Origin: Polytrichum commune
Lineage: Eukaryota; Streptophyta; Polytrichopsida; Polytrichales; Polytrichaceae
DNA length: 64,000 nucleotides
NCBI GenBank assembly: GCA_950295325.1
Contig: OX485804.1
Location: forward strand, 68,238,033 to 68,302,032
Reading direction: 5' to 3'
Shown: piece by piece, positions 24,101 to 35,719 of the stretch
Layout of the letters: every line of letters begins with the position of its first letter
Position numbering within the stretch: the first letter of the stretch is position 1
Notes under the pieces: generated by a model
Databases searched by the model: none
What the model saw: the letters and a program-made list of their open reading frames with translations, nothing else
What the model was told of the DNA's origin: nothing
Position numbers and translations under genes: made by a program

Positions 24101-25095
24101 ATTCTAATTCTAAGTGCATCTAGATTTTCATACAACTCAACCCTAATGTGCTCATCCTAGAGACTCTTGATGATGATCTCAACCCTATTGCCAGCAGGCA
24201 GTATTCATTCTAGGATAGAAACATTTCTTTCAAGAACCAAACCCCGTTGAACACACGTAGAATCACAATCTGAACAGCGTGAACCAGGCTCTGAGAATGC
24301 CGCTACATAGCAGAGCAAAATCTAGTGCCCTAAACCAGCAATTACAAATGCCCAACACAAAGAAAACTCCTCATGGAAAGCATTCAGCACATTTCATCCA
24401 AAGTACTCTTCTTGGGCAATCGCAAGAAATGTAAGATACGTAGAACCGATTCCAATTCTCCGCACATCTAGATTTTCATGCAACTCAACCCTAGTGTGCA
24501 CACCCTAGAGACTCTTGACGATGATCTCTACCTACTGCCAGCAGGCAGTATTCATTCTAGGATTAAAACATTTCTTTCACGAAACAAACCCCGTTGAACA
24601 CACGTAGAATCACAATCTGAACAGCGTGAACCAGGCTCTGGGAATGCCGCTACATAGCAGAGCAGAATCTAGTGCCCTAAACCTGCAATTGCAAATGCTC
24701 AATACAAAAAAAAATCCCCATAGTAAGCATTTAGCACATTTCATCCAGAGTACTCTTCTTGTGAAATCGCAAGAAATGTAGCATGCGTAGAACCGATTTC
24801 AATCCTCATCACATCTAGATTTTCATGCAACTCAACCCTAATGTGCTCACCCTAGAGACTCTCGATGATGACCTCTACCTATTGCCAGTGGACAGTAATC
24901 ATTCTAGCATACAAACACGCTCCTCTGTGCCAGATGCACCACTCACACAGGACGATCCTTCCTCCACCTTTCTGATGAATTAGGCAGGTTTGGTGAATGC
25001 GAATCAAAGCTACGAAGAAGCCTTCTCGGGTGGAGAGAAAGAGCGTCACTTACCGAGCGGAGCAGAGAGACGGTGCGGCGTCCAAGAGCGGCCAT
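21193..25095 (-). CDS. Mitochondrial ATP synthase 24 kDa subunit (FAd-type), 7 exons
   Basis: Predicted coding exons on the minus strand are 25,095-25,054, 23,409-23,328, 23,125-22,978, 22,622-22,512, 22,286-22,140, 21,796-21,674 and 21,250-21,193. Every intron is GT-AG and phases agree, giving 711 nt and 236 residues. The plant 24 kDa subunit is about 240 residues. It is a plant-specific peripheral component of mitochondrial F1Fo ATP synthase, known as MGP1 in Arabidopsis. Exon 1 encodes MAALGRRTVSLLRS, an Arg/Ser-rich start without acidic residues, as expected of a mitochondrial presequence. Family-type blocks follow: DTPDVRTYL, then EALDKVEKNIGKPLL, then LGINDSQLDKLEEE with a Glu/Lys-rich helical tail. 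The C-terminal exon ends DHRAYL. The start is the first ATG of a GC-rich leader followed by a strong GTAAGT donor. The exon 3 acceptor was chosen by phase. Transcript data could still move small exon edges. Intron 1 is long (about 1.6 kb) and carries a triplicated repeat. Confidence 0.9.
23905..24930. repeat. Triplicated ~345-bp repeat inside intron 1
   Basis: The phrase GAACACACGTAGAA(T)C starts three successive units at about 23,908, 24,249 and 24,596, spaced 341 and 347 bp. Each unit contains GCAGAGCA(G/A)AATCTAGTGC, CATTCAGCACA(or TTTAGCACA), CGCAAGAAATG, CATCTAGATTTTCAT and TAGAGACTCT. All three lie wholly in intron 1 of the ATP synthase 24 kDa gene. No ORF crosses them. They could hold enhancer or splicing signals, but nothing seen proves it. 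Confidence 0.85.
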
Positions 25096-25360
25096 GGCTC
25101 TGTATGGCCTGGCGCAACGAAGGATTTCGCGAGAGAGCAGCGATCGATTGTAACACCGATCGGTCAGCGCGCGAGGGTTTGCGTTGCGATGCGGAAGAAG
25201 GCTAAGCCTGTCCTAGGGTCGCCTTCGGAGAGGGCGCTCTGCCACCGGGCCGGGTCCAGTCGCTGCCCCTTGCCCGGCCCGGCCTATTTTTCTCTCTATT
25301 TGTACCGCTCTAAAAAGAGCATCTCCACAGCCGCCGCCACATATCCCTCCAACACTACAC
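25096..25360 (-). promoter_or_regulatory. Likely 5' UTR and core promoter of ATP synthase gene
   Basis: About 260 bp upstream of the predicted start are GC-rich with many CpG dinucleotides, in clear contrast to the AT-rich surroundings. The stretch ends where a TTTAGTGT repeat begins. No clear TATA box was found, which is common for plant housekeeping genes. Extent inferred from composition only. Confidence 0.4.
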
Positions 25361-25830
25361 TAAATAGGATAGTTAGTGTTTGATTATATTAAATGTTGTT
25401 ACCACCCTACCCTCATAACATTATTCAGATCCATAACAATGTTATGTGGGAATGACAATATTCTATAGAATATTCCCATGCATTCAGTATTAATGTGGGA
25501 ATATTTTGTGGAATATTGTCATTCCCACATAACATTATTATAAATCTGAATAATGTTATGTTGCTCAACATTAATTTTCAATTCCTTGACAATTAGTGTT
25601 AGAAGCTATGCTAGAAGATATGTTGGAATTCTCCTCTTATCATTGTTCATATCCTTACTAACACTAAATACAAACATGTAACTTCCACACATTACCATAG
25701 TTGATATTTAGTGTTCGAGTTTACATTTAATGTTACTTACTTTCATAAGGTTATTGACATTTAGTGTATGCGTTCATATTTAGTGCATCAAACATTAAAT
25801 ATCATATTTAATGTATTGTAGAGGGAGCGA
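25360..25830. repeat. TTTAGTGT repeat with nested hairpin MITE
   Basis: ATGTTGTTACCACCCTACCCT, TTGACAATTAGTGTTAGA, CATATCCTTACTAACA and GATATTTAGTGTTYGAGTTT are shared in order with about 9,625-9,940. The present copy differs by the insertion 25,414-25,560. It sits immediately upstream of the ATP synthase promoter. Confidence 0.7.
25414..25560. mobile_element. Hairpin MITE (147 bp), nested
   Basis: Almost the entire element is an inverted repeat. It starts CATAACATTATTCAGATCCA and its reverse complement starts CATAACATTATTCAGATTTA; the arms continue through TTATGTGGGAATGACAATATTC to a short loop near 25,480. It interrupts a block that is continuous in the related repeat at about 9,650. Target duplication is unclear. 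Confidence 0.8.
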
Positions 25831-26049
25831 ATGTTAAGCTTAATGATCACCACCACATCTCCCTCTACACCAGTCAATCAACTAACGTAGATTTAGAGGC
25901 GTTTGTCTAAATAATAAATTTGGCACACTAAATAATCATGTTTGTATGGGTGTAAAATTAGCATGGGTCACACTAATTTTCTAGTCAAGGTAAGATTAAT
26001 GTGGGCGTGGATCCAAGACTCTAGGTTTTCTCCTAAGGGTAAGTTCCTA

Positions 26050-26208
26050 GTGGAATCTACATTTTCGCTAGAATCCGGTGGGTGAGCGGCCTAAATGGAA
26101 ACTACAAGTGGAATCTACATGTCCAGTAGAATCCAGTGGGTGAGCGACCTACATGGAATCTACGTTTCCACTAGAATCAAGTGAGCGAGTGGCCTACATG
26201 GAAACTAA
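26050..26208. repeat. Short minisatellite, three diverged units
   Basis: TGGAATCTAC recurs at 26,051, 26,109 and 26,154. Each is followed by a TAGAATCC/CAAG block, GTGGGTGAGCG or GTGAGCGAG, and CCTA(A/C)ATGGAA. The unit spacing is irregular (58 and 45 bp). No coding content. Confidence 0.75.
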
Positions 26209-26881
26209 ACCTAAGTACATGATCATTTTTAATCAATACATTGAATATTAGTTATAAGACAAAAGAGCACAAAATAAAATACCGTAGACAGCTCCCTATT
26301 TCATCTTTCCATGTGCAAGAATGTAGTTTCCACGTCGGATGCAAGTGGGTCATGGCGAATGCAAGCATGACACGTGGCAAATTTTGTGGGGTAAATAATA
26401 GAGAGCCCTCTACAGTAATCACCCACTTTAATTTTCTAAAAAAACAATCAACGTGATCCACAATAATTTCTACTATAAATATAGTGTGGGCTCTAGACAT
26501 TTATTGTGGCCCACATTAATAGGACTTGTTTGTTTTTTCACATTGAGGTCTCACAAGCTGTGGCATGTATGGGATGTGCTTGGTACCGTTTATCAAATCC
26601 ATTTTACTAATTCCTTATAGATATGCTAAAAGGATAAGAACAAAGACAATTATAATTCTACTATCGTGATATAATTATTGTGACATATTATTTTTTTCAA
26701 TGATGAAGAGTGGTAAATTCACAAAGGATCAATTTTAAAAGTGTGATATGTATGCATACATGAATTAAAATTTAAAGTAGACATGTATACAAGGGGTTTT
26801 AGAAGAATCCTATGAACGGATGTTCTCTGAATAATTTACAAAGAGTGCATCCTATGGGTCGCCTTTTTACTACACTAAATA

Positions 26882-27294
26882 CCCGGGGAGTGCACTTAAA
26901 GTTAAGATTAGGAATACACGTGAATGCGTTTTAATGGCATACCCCCTACAATACTTGGCCTTAAAATAGTTTTTAAATTAATAATTTTTAAGTGCCAAAT
27001 CATTACATATATATCTATCACTTGGTATAAATTTCAGGACGAAAAGTTTTAAAAAAATATTTTAAAAAATGATAGAAGTTTGAACTAAAATGCGTTGTTT
27101 TTTGCTTCAAAAATAAATTTAAAATTATTGTTTTATTATTGTTTTCTGAAATTTATAGAACAAGAACTTTAGATTGTGTTTAACAACTTCATATTTTTTT
27201 ACAATTTTTAGATGTTTTTTTAGTACATACATAGGGGGGTCAAAAGTACGCACTCACATGATTCCTAGTCTTAACTTTAAGTGCACTCCCCGAG
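26882..27294. mobile_element. hAT-like MITE (413 bp) with 8-bp TSD
   Basis: The left end CCCGGGGAGTGCACTTAAAG is mirrored by the right end (reverse complement CTCGGGGAGTGCACTTAAAG), and the inverted match continues through GTTAAGA(T/C)TAGGAAT. The 8-bp duplication ACTAAATA flanks both sides (26,874-26,881 and 27,295-27,302). It is inserted near the end of a TTTAGTGT-family repeat. It has no transposase, and its termini differ from the hAT family at 280 and 11,087. Confidence 0.85.
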
Positions 27295-27612
27295 ACTAAA
27301 TAGTGTATACAATGTCATATGGCATTTTATGTGACTGTGGTAACTTTTCTATTGACAATTCTTATGAATAAGTTTGCGAATATTGTCATCCCAGATTTTA
27401 CAAGTATGATATATTATGCATCCTCAAATTCTGTAATAAAATATCATCATGGATGATTGACATTTGGATGAAAAATAACCTAATAAGTGACAATAATTGC
27501 AACTTTGTAAATCTAAACTGCCAATTGTTTGTTTTACAAGGAGTGATAAAGAATGTTACGTTTACATTTTAGTGTTGGTGACACTAAATACAATATATAG
27601 TGTGGAGCTTCC
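27295..27612 (+). repeat. TTTAGTGT-family repeat interrupted by MITE
   Basis: TACACTAAATA before the MITE and ACTAAATAGTGTATAC after it join into one repeat start. CATATGGCATTTTATGTGAC, ACATTTGGATGAAAA and TTTAGTGTTGGTGACACTAA match the copy at 62,455-62,800 in the same order. No coding content. Confidence 0.6.
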
Positions 27613-28080
27613 CTCCTCCATTTGCCAAATGAAGTTCAAACATTGACAGGAATCATGGCTAATCTCTTGGTTATAGCTTGGGAATCAAAACACGGCACCG
27701 ACATGATGGTTTCATGAGATAGCTAAGCTGATACATGTGCAATTAGGCTGCCTTTACACTAATGTATTGACATTCCACACTATTTTAAACATTTATTACC
27801 ACAATAATAAAATATACAATAGCTATTTTAATATTGAACTTGTTATACAGTTGAATAAACAAAATTATAAGTTTTTGCAATTGGAATTTGATCCAATAAC
27901 ATTTGCATGGGTAAAGAGGCAACCCATTTGCAAAGGCAACGTGATTGCACATTTATTTATGTACTTGAGATTGGAAGGTGGAGCATAGGGAGAGCACATG
28001 CTAATATACATTTCAAACCTCAAAGCATTAAATAAGACCCTATCTTTTGTCGCACTGTGTTTTCTAGTGGAACGCCAATT

Positions 28081-28265
28081 AACCCCCCCCCTTTGGCCCA
28101 ATCCGGATACTTATCTTCATCGGACAATTATATTTGAGTTACATGTTGTTTAGTGTGGATCTTAGAACGGACACCAAAAAACGCATGTTTAAATGAGATT
28201 AGACTAGGTACTCAAATCTTGTTAACCATTATAAGTTCAATAGTCAACATAATTGGAATTTGGGG
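28081..28265 (+). repeat. Dispersed repeat copy (same family as 1,055 and 6,598)
   Basis: Begins at a poly-C run. The block CGCATGTTTAAATGAGATTAGACTA followed by TTCAATAGTCAACATAATTGG is collinear with 6,690-6,770 and, inverted, with 1,080-1,180. Confidence 0.5.
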
Positions 28266-28269
28266 AGGC

Positions 28270-31200
28270 GTGAGGGAGGCATACTTGGTTGTTTCATGGA
28301 TCCAACAACATGACATGGGAGCTCAAAACATTTCACACATTCGTGCCACATTTGTGGATCCAAGAGAAACCATTCTCCAAAAATCCAAGTTGACAATAAT
28401 GACAAACATCAAAAACCAACCACTTAAGTCATGTTTGCATTAGTTTCATGTTATCCCCTATAATAATAATATGCAATGTTGGGCAATCCAACATGAATTT
28501 GAGCCCATTGGCCCTACCATGCTCAAGGATCCCCTTGGTGCAGGGTGGGGTTTATTACCTACCTTTCAGTGGGTGGGCTCTTGGTTTATCCGTCAAGTAG
28601 AGCAAAGTTTCCGCGGTCGGGAATCAAACCACTAACCCCTCCGTTCGGATTAGGGTACCTCTCCAATGTCATCCAATAGTTTAGGGTCATCTCGGAACAT
28701 GTTATACCCAACATTCTATACAATATTCATTAGTTTTCTTACTCTCATAACGTAATGTTAGTGAAAGTAATTCAGGAATATATAATTCATGAATATATTC
28801 CAAAAACTTCCCGGGCACTGGGCACAACCGTCGGCAATAGTCTTGCGTAAGTATCCCATTCGAGTCTTGCTTACCAAAGCCAATGGCACTTTAGTTTGGA
28901 TTAAGGATATCATCTCACAAACCATTGACTGCAATTTTTTTTAAATAATAGATTTTGGAAACACTAAAACTTTATCCATGTAATTCCATTGCAGAGGTTT
29001 CCAAGGCAATTGTCAATACCCAAATGTAGGCATCATTCACAATAAGTGACGTGCAATAGTCTCAACACAATATTTTAATGATTTGTACTTAATCAAATCG
29101 AAGTTACCTTAGACCATAGACTGAATAACTACCAATGTCTTGTATATATTTGCATAAGAGCACAAAACTCATTTAGCAAGTAATATCATCTCACAGGAAT
29201 ACAAACTCACAACTTATGCCCATCACTTTGTAGGCAATGGCTTTAGTGACAGAATAAATATCCTTACTTGTCTTCCAATTAGTCATGTGGATCAAGACAA
29301 AAGTTTTATGAAGACAATGATCTCCACAATTTACTTCAAAAAAACTACAATCTCCAGTTCTTCCATCTAGGGTATACATACACTTTGCAAGATCAATCCA
29401 TGATCTTATCGAATGTGTAAGGCCATAGCTTGGTTACTATAGTTAGCTTTTTGGTTACAAAACAAAACCCAGGGAAACAATCAGGGAAGACTCAAAAGGT
29501 GATTCATATAACATCTAGGTGTCTTAGACAAGGTTTGTTAGGTAAAACACCAGGTTATAACATTTCATTTCAAGGTAGGTGTGATAATTGGGTTACGGGT
29601 ACGGGATAAAAAACGCTAAAAACCACTCGATGTCAGTACATGCAAATGTGACAGTCTCTCACCTCACTCTACTATCCCAGTCAATTGTCTGGCAGTGAGT
29701 TCATTTTAATTGGACCAAGTGCGGTGCACAAGCATAGGCACAGCCATAGTCCATAGTCTTGTATAAGTAACTCGAATCCGTCTCATTTCCAAAGCCAAGG
29801 CCACTTTGGTATTGCAATAGCCTCTTGTTAATTAATTCAACTTTAATGTAGCTAGAGAGCTGCGTACCAAATTCATTTAATTATGCGCACATTTTCAAGG
29901 TCATGGGTACACAAGCCTTACCAGTCTATGCTGAAATGAAACGGTTGAACAATCTCTCAACCCTTCGTGGCCAAAGGTTTTATTTACGCCACAACAACCT
30001 TCTCTTAGATAATGAGAACCCGAAGCTTTATCAACATTGAATCTCACAGGTACAGGGCATTCAATCCGACACTACCAAACCATTGCCGATTTCTCACGAG
30101 ATAAAGACTTGGTGTCACAGAATCCGAGACTGCAATGAAATCACACTGCTTCAGACGTAACTTCTCTTCCACACAGAACTCCCAATCGAAATTATTCACA
30201 GAAGTACTCACGGTAAGATTAATTCCCAGTGCATTCACCCTGGTTACAGATATTCAACTTTACAATAATCATATGTTCACAAAAGACTTCAGCAATTACG
30301 AGGCACAAAGTTCCCAAGGATAAATAGTAGTTTTTCATGGGGCTATCCCGGCCAGCACTACTCTCTTTTCCCCAGCCTTTTATATGCTTTTCACTACAAA
30401 GGTGACAACTCTTCCTATCATACCATAATCTCCACAATTCTCCCTTTTTCTATATCTCCTAGACTATGGCCTGTCATTTCACACCGGAGTCACCTAACTA
30501 GTTCTGTTTTACCCTTCTTTACATTTCGTTTCCATTTTGACTGAAAACAATCAAAAAATGTATTCCACAGTTACATGGAGAAAATGAAATAAAATAAAAT
30601 AAACTCTCTTTGGGCTAAAAAAATATCTATATTAAAATTAATTAAAATTAAATTCTTATGCTCTCTACCCCTTTCCTATATATCATATTAATGGGCACAT
30701 GTCCATCCTAACTTACTTATGTGTCTCTTTCAATTAGGCTATAGTCCTTTCACTTCTTACTTCTTGATATCCCACGTGTATAGCATCTTCATACTTACTC
30801 ATTTGAAGTTTCTAGTTCATATACAAACATGTTTACATTGGAAGCCTACTTAATGAAAAAAACAAACAAAATCAACATAACACCTCCATAAGAGTTTTTA
30901 CCTCCACCCCCGAATATACACAATATTGTGAATGCTATTATTTTCACCCTATTTGGGCAAATATGAAAGGTAAGTAATGTGACATTTGGAATTCATGCCT
31001 GACATACTAAAAAATTATAATCCATTTTTTGAGATTATTTTCAGTTGAAGTGACCACCAACCTACATGCATGCTTTACCCGCATGTATCCTTAGGGTGCT
31101 TATAACATTACTTGGCTCTAGGGTTCTACACCCATAATGTCATGAAATTATGATGGAATTATGCGCCCCTTATGTTGGGCCACTTCTCACAAAATGAACA

Positions 31201-33889
31201 ATATTCAGCCTAAATATTGTTGATTTTGTGTAGGGAAAACCAACAATTGGGTTGGCACCTTCATTTCTCATTAAAAAAAACTTGTATGAATTTTTAATAT
31301 GAACTTCCTAATTAGCTGGTAGCAATGCTTGTCTAGGATTAGGTGGCATCATGACTAGCTTGGTTGGAACATTCATGCTAGTGTTGGGGTCCTCCATATA
31401 TAAAATATTCACCCCCACTAGGATGAATAATGTTGTGCTCAAGGATTAATATACAAAATCGTGAGTAATATTCCAAAACAATAGACTCTTTAGACCAATT
31501 CTACATGAGTGCTCATGGGTCCCTTTCTCTCCTCCAACCATAAAGTGTTTTCAAGTACCAATTTACAATCGTATCGTGGAAGATCGTATCATATCAAAGA
31601 ATTCAAAATTACCATCAAAGATAGATGGTTTCGATTGGTTAGGATTGGCACCGTTATTTAAGGGAGGGGGGAACCTATCATGGTTTGGAAAAAGAGATTC
31701 TTTGGAAATCAAAAGAGAAATAGAATATTCGAAGTTAATTCGTGAGAAACCATATACTGTGGACATTAAAAATCAATGTCATGTGTACATGATTGACGTC
31801 TTATAAACCACTGCACATAATTTTTGTGATTGTAGGATGACTCTTATATCATGGATTTTCTCCATTGGGATCATCAACACCATGAAAGTAAAACTTGGAT
31901 ACAAAAGACTTTGGAGACCCCTTGATTGGTAGCACAAGATCTTTGGGGAAAAAAATTCATCCACACTTAACAAATTCTCTATAATATAGGATAAATAACA
32001 AATTCGTAAGTGAATTATTATACCTCATAATCAAATGCAATATGCCTCAACCAAACTCTTTGTTTTCCAACATGTATCATACCAAAGTGTTCGTGGAAAA
32101 TGTCAACTACAACTATGAGAGCATACATGCTTGCAAGAATGAATTTGTGTTGTTTCAAGGAGATACATATAAATATACGAAAAAATATATAGTTTGCGAT
32201 GCTAGTCGATTTAAGGCGCATGGAAAGTTACAAGTGTCAGTCAATGTCTTGAAACATTTTCTCTTTGAAATTGAGTTGGTTGGATGATACAAATCGCCTT
32301 AAATTGTCCAAATATTGAGGTAGCTTTATTTGAACAAATTGATTAATGATAAAATACATGGTGTACATGACTCATTGGCATGGTACACAATTGATACAAA
32401 ATACCTCTCATTTGGTAGAGGTTCTAGAAATATTCCAATGACATTGTCAATAGATGAATTCAATAATTTCTCGTCCCTTACGTGCCAGTGGTCATCATGA
32501 CCAATATTTATATTTGCATATGACTTGCCACCTTGGATGATCACGAAGCGATTTTTTGTCATATCCGTTATGTTCATTCCAAGGAAACATTCACCAAATG
32601 GGAGAATATTGATATATACATAAAGCCAATTATAAACAAACTAAAGAAGCTTTGATGGCCATGTCTGTGGGCAGGCAACTATAGTATAGCTCCAAAACTT
32701 ACACAACGATTTAGACTCAAAAGGTGTTTGATATGGTGAATTCATAATTGGCCGGGGTATGCTATCTAGAATGATATACGTGGGCTATGCTGGTTGATTG
32801 GGAACGAAATAAAATCACTAGCGCAACCTACTAGGCTAATAACAACCGAGATATTGGAACAAACAATCAAATACAAGTTTTGGTTGGCAGTTAGCAATGT
32901 CGCAGGTAGCACACGGGTAGATCACTCTAAGGCATTTTTGTGCATCACGTGCGGCTGGGGTTTTTAATTTTGGGGCTATTTACCTTCAAGGGTTGAATTA
33001 AAGCCTCCCTATAATTACTTAAATTTCAAAAATGGCCCATTTGTTTGCACACTTCCATTACTTATATTGTCCAAGTAACTGCAAATTTTTGTACTATTTA
33101 TTCCTTTTAACGACGACGCGTTCCCTTTTCATCTATTTTTGGACAGACGGAAATCCCAATTATCATCCATCCCCGTGAGTCTTAAACCCATTTACATACC
33201 TGTGAGGCCAAACCCACCACCCTTAAGCGTCTTAGTCCGGGTGATGGTTTTGAGAATCACATGAGTCATACCAAAACTCGTGGTAACATGAAATGTAACT
33301 TCCATCTCAATGAGCTCCCACCTTACTTAAAGTCATGATGTTTTATTAATGCTAACCTCTTGAATAGGTAGGGCATTGGCCTTCTCAAGGGTCCAACCCG
33401 CGGCCTTGGCTACACATGCCCTTAAGGATATTCCTCTTGAAACCTTGGCCCTGGCCAAGGTTTCCTCATCGGTGCTCTTGACCTCAGTGAGGCTATGGCT
33501 TGTCGACTCCATGAGGCAATTAAGTTTCTAGTGTCTTAATTCCCACTCGTCAACCAAAGGCCATTCTCCTTGTGTGGGGCCAACAACCCACCCTCGTGCT
33601 TTACAACAATATTAGCACGTCAATTTATTCCATGACAAGATACAAGTGTTAAAAAACACTTCTCTCTCTTATCAATATCTTAGCATTTTCCATAGCAAAT
33701 CCTCTCCAAATTCACTCCACAGCTCACTCCCTAATGTCACCACCCGCCAACATAAGATTTTCTTAACTGTAGTTCTAATACTAATCCTCCTATCTTCCTA
33801 AATTCTAACTTAGCTACCTACCAAATCCCTAACCTAGCTCCCTCCTAACCCAAACATTGATGGCCCTTACTCCTTGTTGCGACCTCCAT
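28270..33889. other. Long gene-free AT-rich stretch
   Basis: No gene model is supportable over about 5.6 kb. The plus-strand ORF at 31,576-31,806 (76 codons, charged, no stop for most of its length) and the ORFs near 32,042-32,577 on both strands look less random than their surroundings, but no family or splice chain was recognised. A pol III B-box-like motif occurs near 28,620 (see rejected items). Confidence 0.4.
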
Positions 33890-34016
33890 CCCAGCTCTCT
33901 GCTGGCCGAACAGTAACCTCGCCGGCTTAACCCAACTCTCTGCTGGCCGAACCAGTAGCCTTGCCGGCTTAACCCAGCTCTCTGCTGGCCGAACCAGTAG
34001 CCTTACCGTCTTAACC
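33890..34016. repeat. 42-bp minisatellite, three units
   Basis: CCCA(G/A)CTCTCTGCTGGCCGAA recurs at 33,890, 33,931 and 33,973, each followed by a CAGTAGCCTTGCCGGCTTAA variant. Spacing 41-42 bp. An ORF runs through it on the minus strand, but only because the unit length is near a multiple of three. Confidence 0.9.
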
Positions 34017-34904
34017 ATAATTAAACAAAATCTATATCTAATCAACACAACTAAAACTATATCTATATCTAATTAACACAACTAAATATTGTGACTAAAC
34101 ACTACAAACTAAAGACTATATATTGAACACTATAAACTAAACCATAAAAACTAACTTTGCAACCGGTTGGCCCCGGTTCTCCGCCAAGAGAACTTGCACT
34201 CCTCCGTGCCTCCCTTGGCTCCACACACATCCACACCCACGTCCACACGGAACACCAAGGGAGAAAAAAAAGAAAAAGAAGAGAGAGCCAAGAAGATAAT
34301 GGAAGAGGGAAGGGAAGAGGTGAGTGCCCCCCAAGCCCACAAGCCCCCTTGATCCTCTCCTACTTAGTAGGCTCTTATCCTATCCACTAACCCTTCATCC
34401 CCCTAAACCAACAAGGACACGTTCTAATTCAAACAATTAACTCAAAGGCTCTTCCTCTTGCCTCCTCAACACTACTCCTCTAATCAAAACATTCCCTAAT
34501 TCCACTAAACCCCTAATTAACCACACCAAATGGCTTAAGGCCTAAACATAAACCCACATCACTCTTTTTATACTTTTGATTATTTTAATAACACTCCAAA
34601 TGCAATTCTAAATAGATTCTAAACCTAAAACAAATATGAGCACTCATTTTGGGCTCATAATATCATACTAAACATACGTTCTAGGATCCTTATCTTCAAC
34701 CCCTATATTAATTTTATAAAAAAATAATGTCCCACGTTTTATGTCCATCTAACTTACTTATAATGGGATTGTCTACATTTAATGGCCCCTTCATTACTTG
34801 GAATTCCTTTATAATTTTTATTTCAAATGATTTTAATCCTCTCTATATTATGCCACACGTCGTTTTTAAAATGCACTAAGTGATCTACCCGTGAGGTAGC
34901 ATAC

Positions 34905-35712
34905 TAAATCCGTCTCAGTAGCACGGTGTGAAAATGAGATCATGTTGTTTGGACATGCCATATTTTAAGATGAATATGTTATGTTTTAACACTTCATAGC
35001 ATTAAAATTTATTATAGGTACATGAAATTTTAGAACACACAATATTATAAATCCAGAGCATATGCACGGGTCCATATAATTCCAACTCTTCGACAAGATG
35101 TATCATCAAATATGATATCACATCTAAAAAACTAGAGAGTTATTAAAGGGAGTTGCAACAATATTTATTATGATACCCCACTAAAGAGATATTGCACATA
35201 AGTATATGCTTTTGAATTATACATCATCCTAACCACTTTGCATATATACATTAGTAATCAACAAATGTGCAATTTCAAGCTTAATATTTGACGTGAGTTA
35301 TAATAAGATTTTGTAGTCATGTTGATGATAACATCATTCAGTAGTATCATAATAGAGTGCAAATAAAAAAATTGAGAACATGACAAAATAATTAGAATGA
35401 TGTGCAGTTCAAAAGTATATACTCATATGTAATATCTCTTAAATGAATGTCATAATAGATGATATTGCAACTCCTTATAGTACCACCCTAATTTCTTTGA
35501 TGTGATGTCACATTTGATGATGCATTTTGTCAAAAAGTTGGAATTGTGCGGACTCGTGTATACGCAGTAAATTTATAGTATTGTGTGCTACAAAATTTCA
35601 TGTAACTACAATATTTCTCTATGCTATAGAATGTCAAAATATATTCGCCTTAAAATATGGCAGGTCGAAAAAACATGATCTTCATTTCACACTGTGCTAT
35701 TGAGATGGGTTC
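34905..35712. repeat. Large foldback element (~810 bp)
   Basis: The left arm (about 34,905-35,235) and right arm (about 35,390-35,712) are inverted and imperfect. Shared phrases are CAGTAGCACGGTGTGAAA versus CAATAGCACAGTGTGAAA, CATATTTTAAG, TACATGAAATTTT, ACAATTCCAACT, GACATCACATC and GGAGTTGCAA. The spacer is about 150 bp. AT-rich, non-coding. Confidence 0.75.
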
Positions 35713-35719
35713 AGTTTTC

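Noticed and set aside
24990..25383. Plus-strand ORFs over exon 1 of the ATP synthase gene
   Set aside because: They are antisense shadows of the GC-rich first exon and leader; the minus-strand exon chain is clearly better.
28510..28690. SINE-like pol III promoter (B-box-like GGTTTGATTCC on the minus strand with a possible A box)
   Set aside because: No clear tRNA-like head, poly-A/T tail or target duplication could be read, and a 10-11-bp match is too weak.
31576..31806. Possible organelle-derived or transposon ORF on the plus strand
   Set aside because: The 76-codon frame looks translated but matches no organelle or transposon protein I can name.
33845..34048. Repeat protein encoded on the minus strand
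   Set aside because: The open frame is produced by a 41-42-bp minisatellite and has no flanking coding signal.
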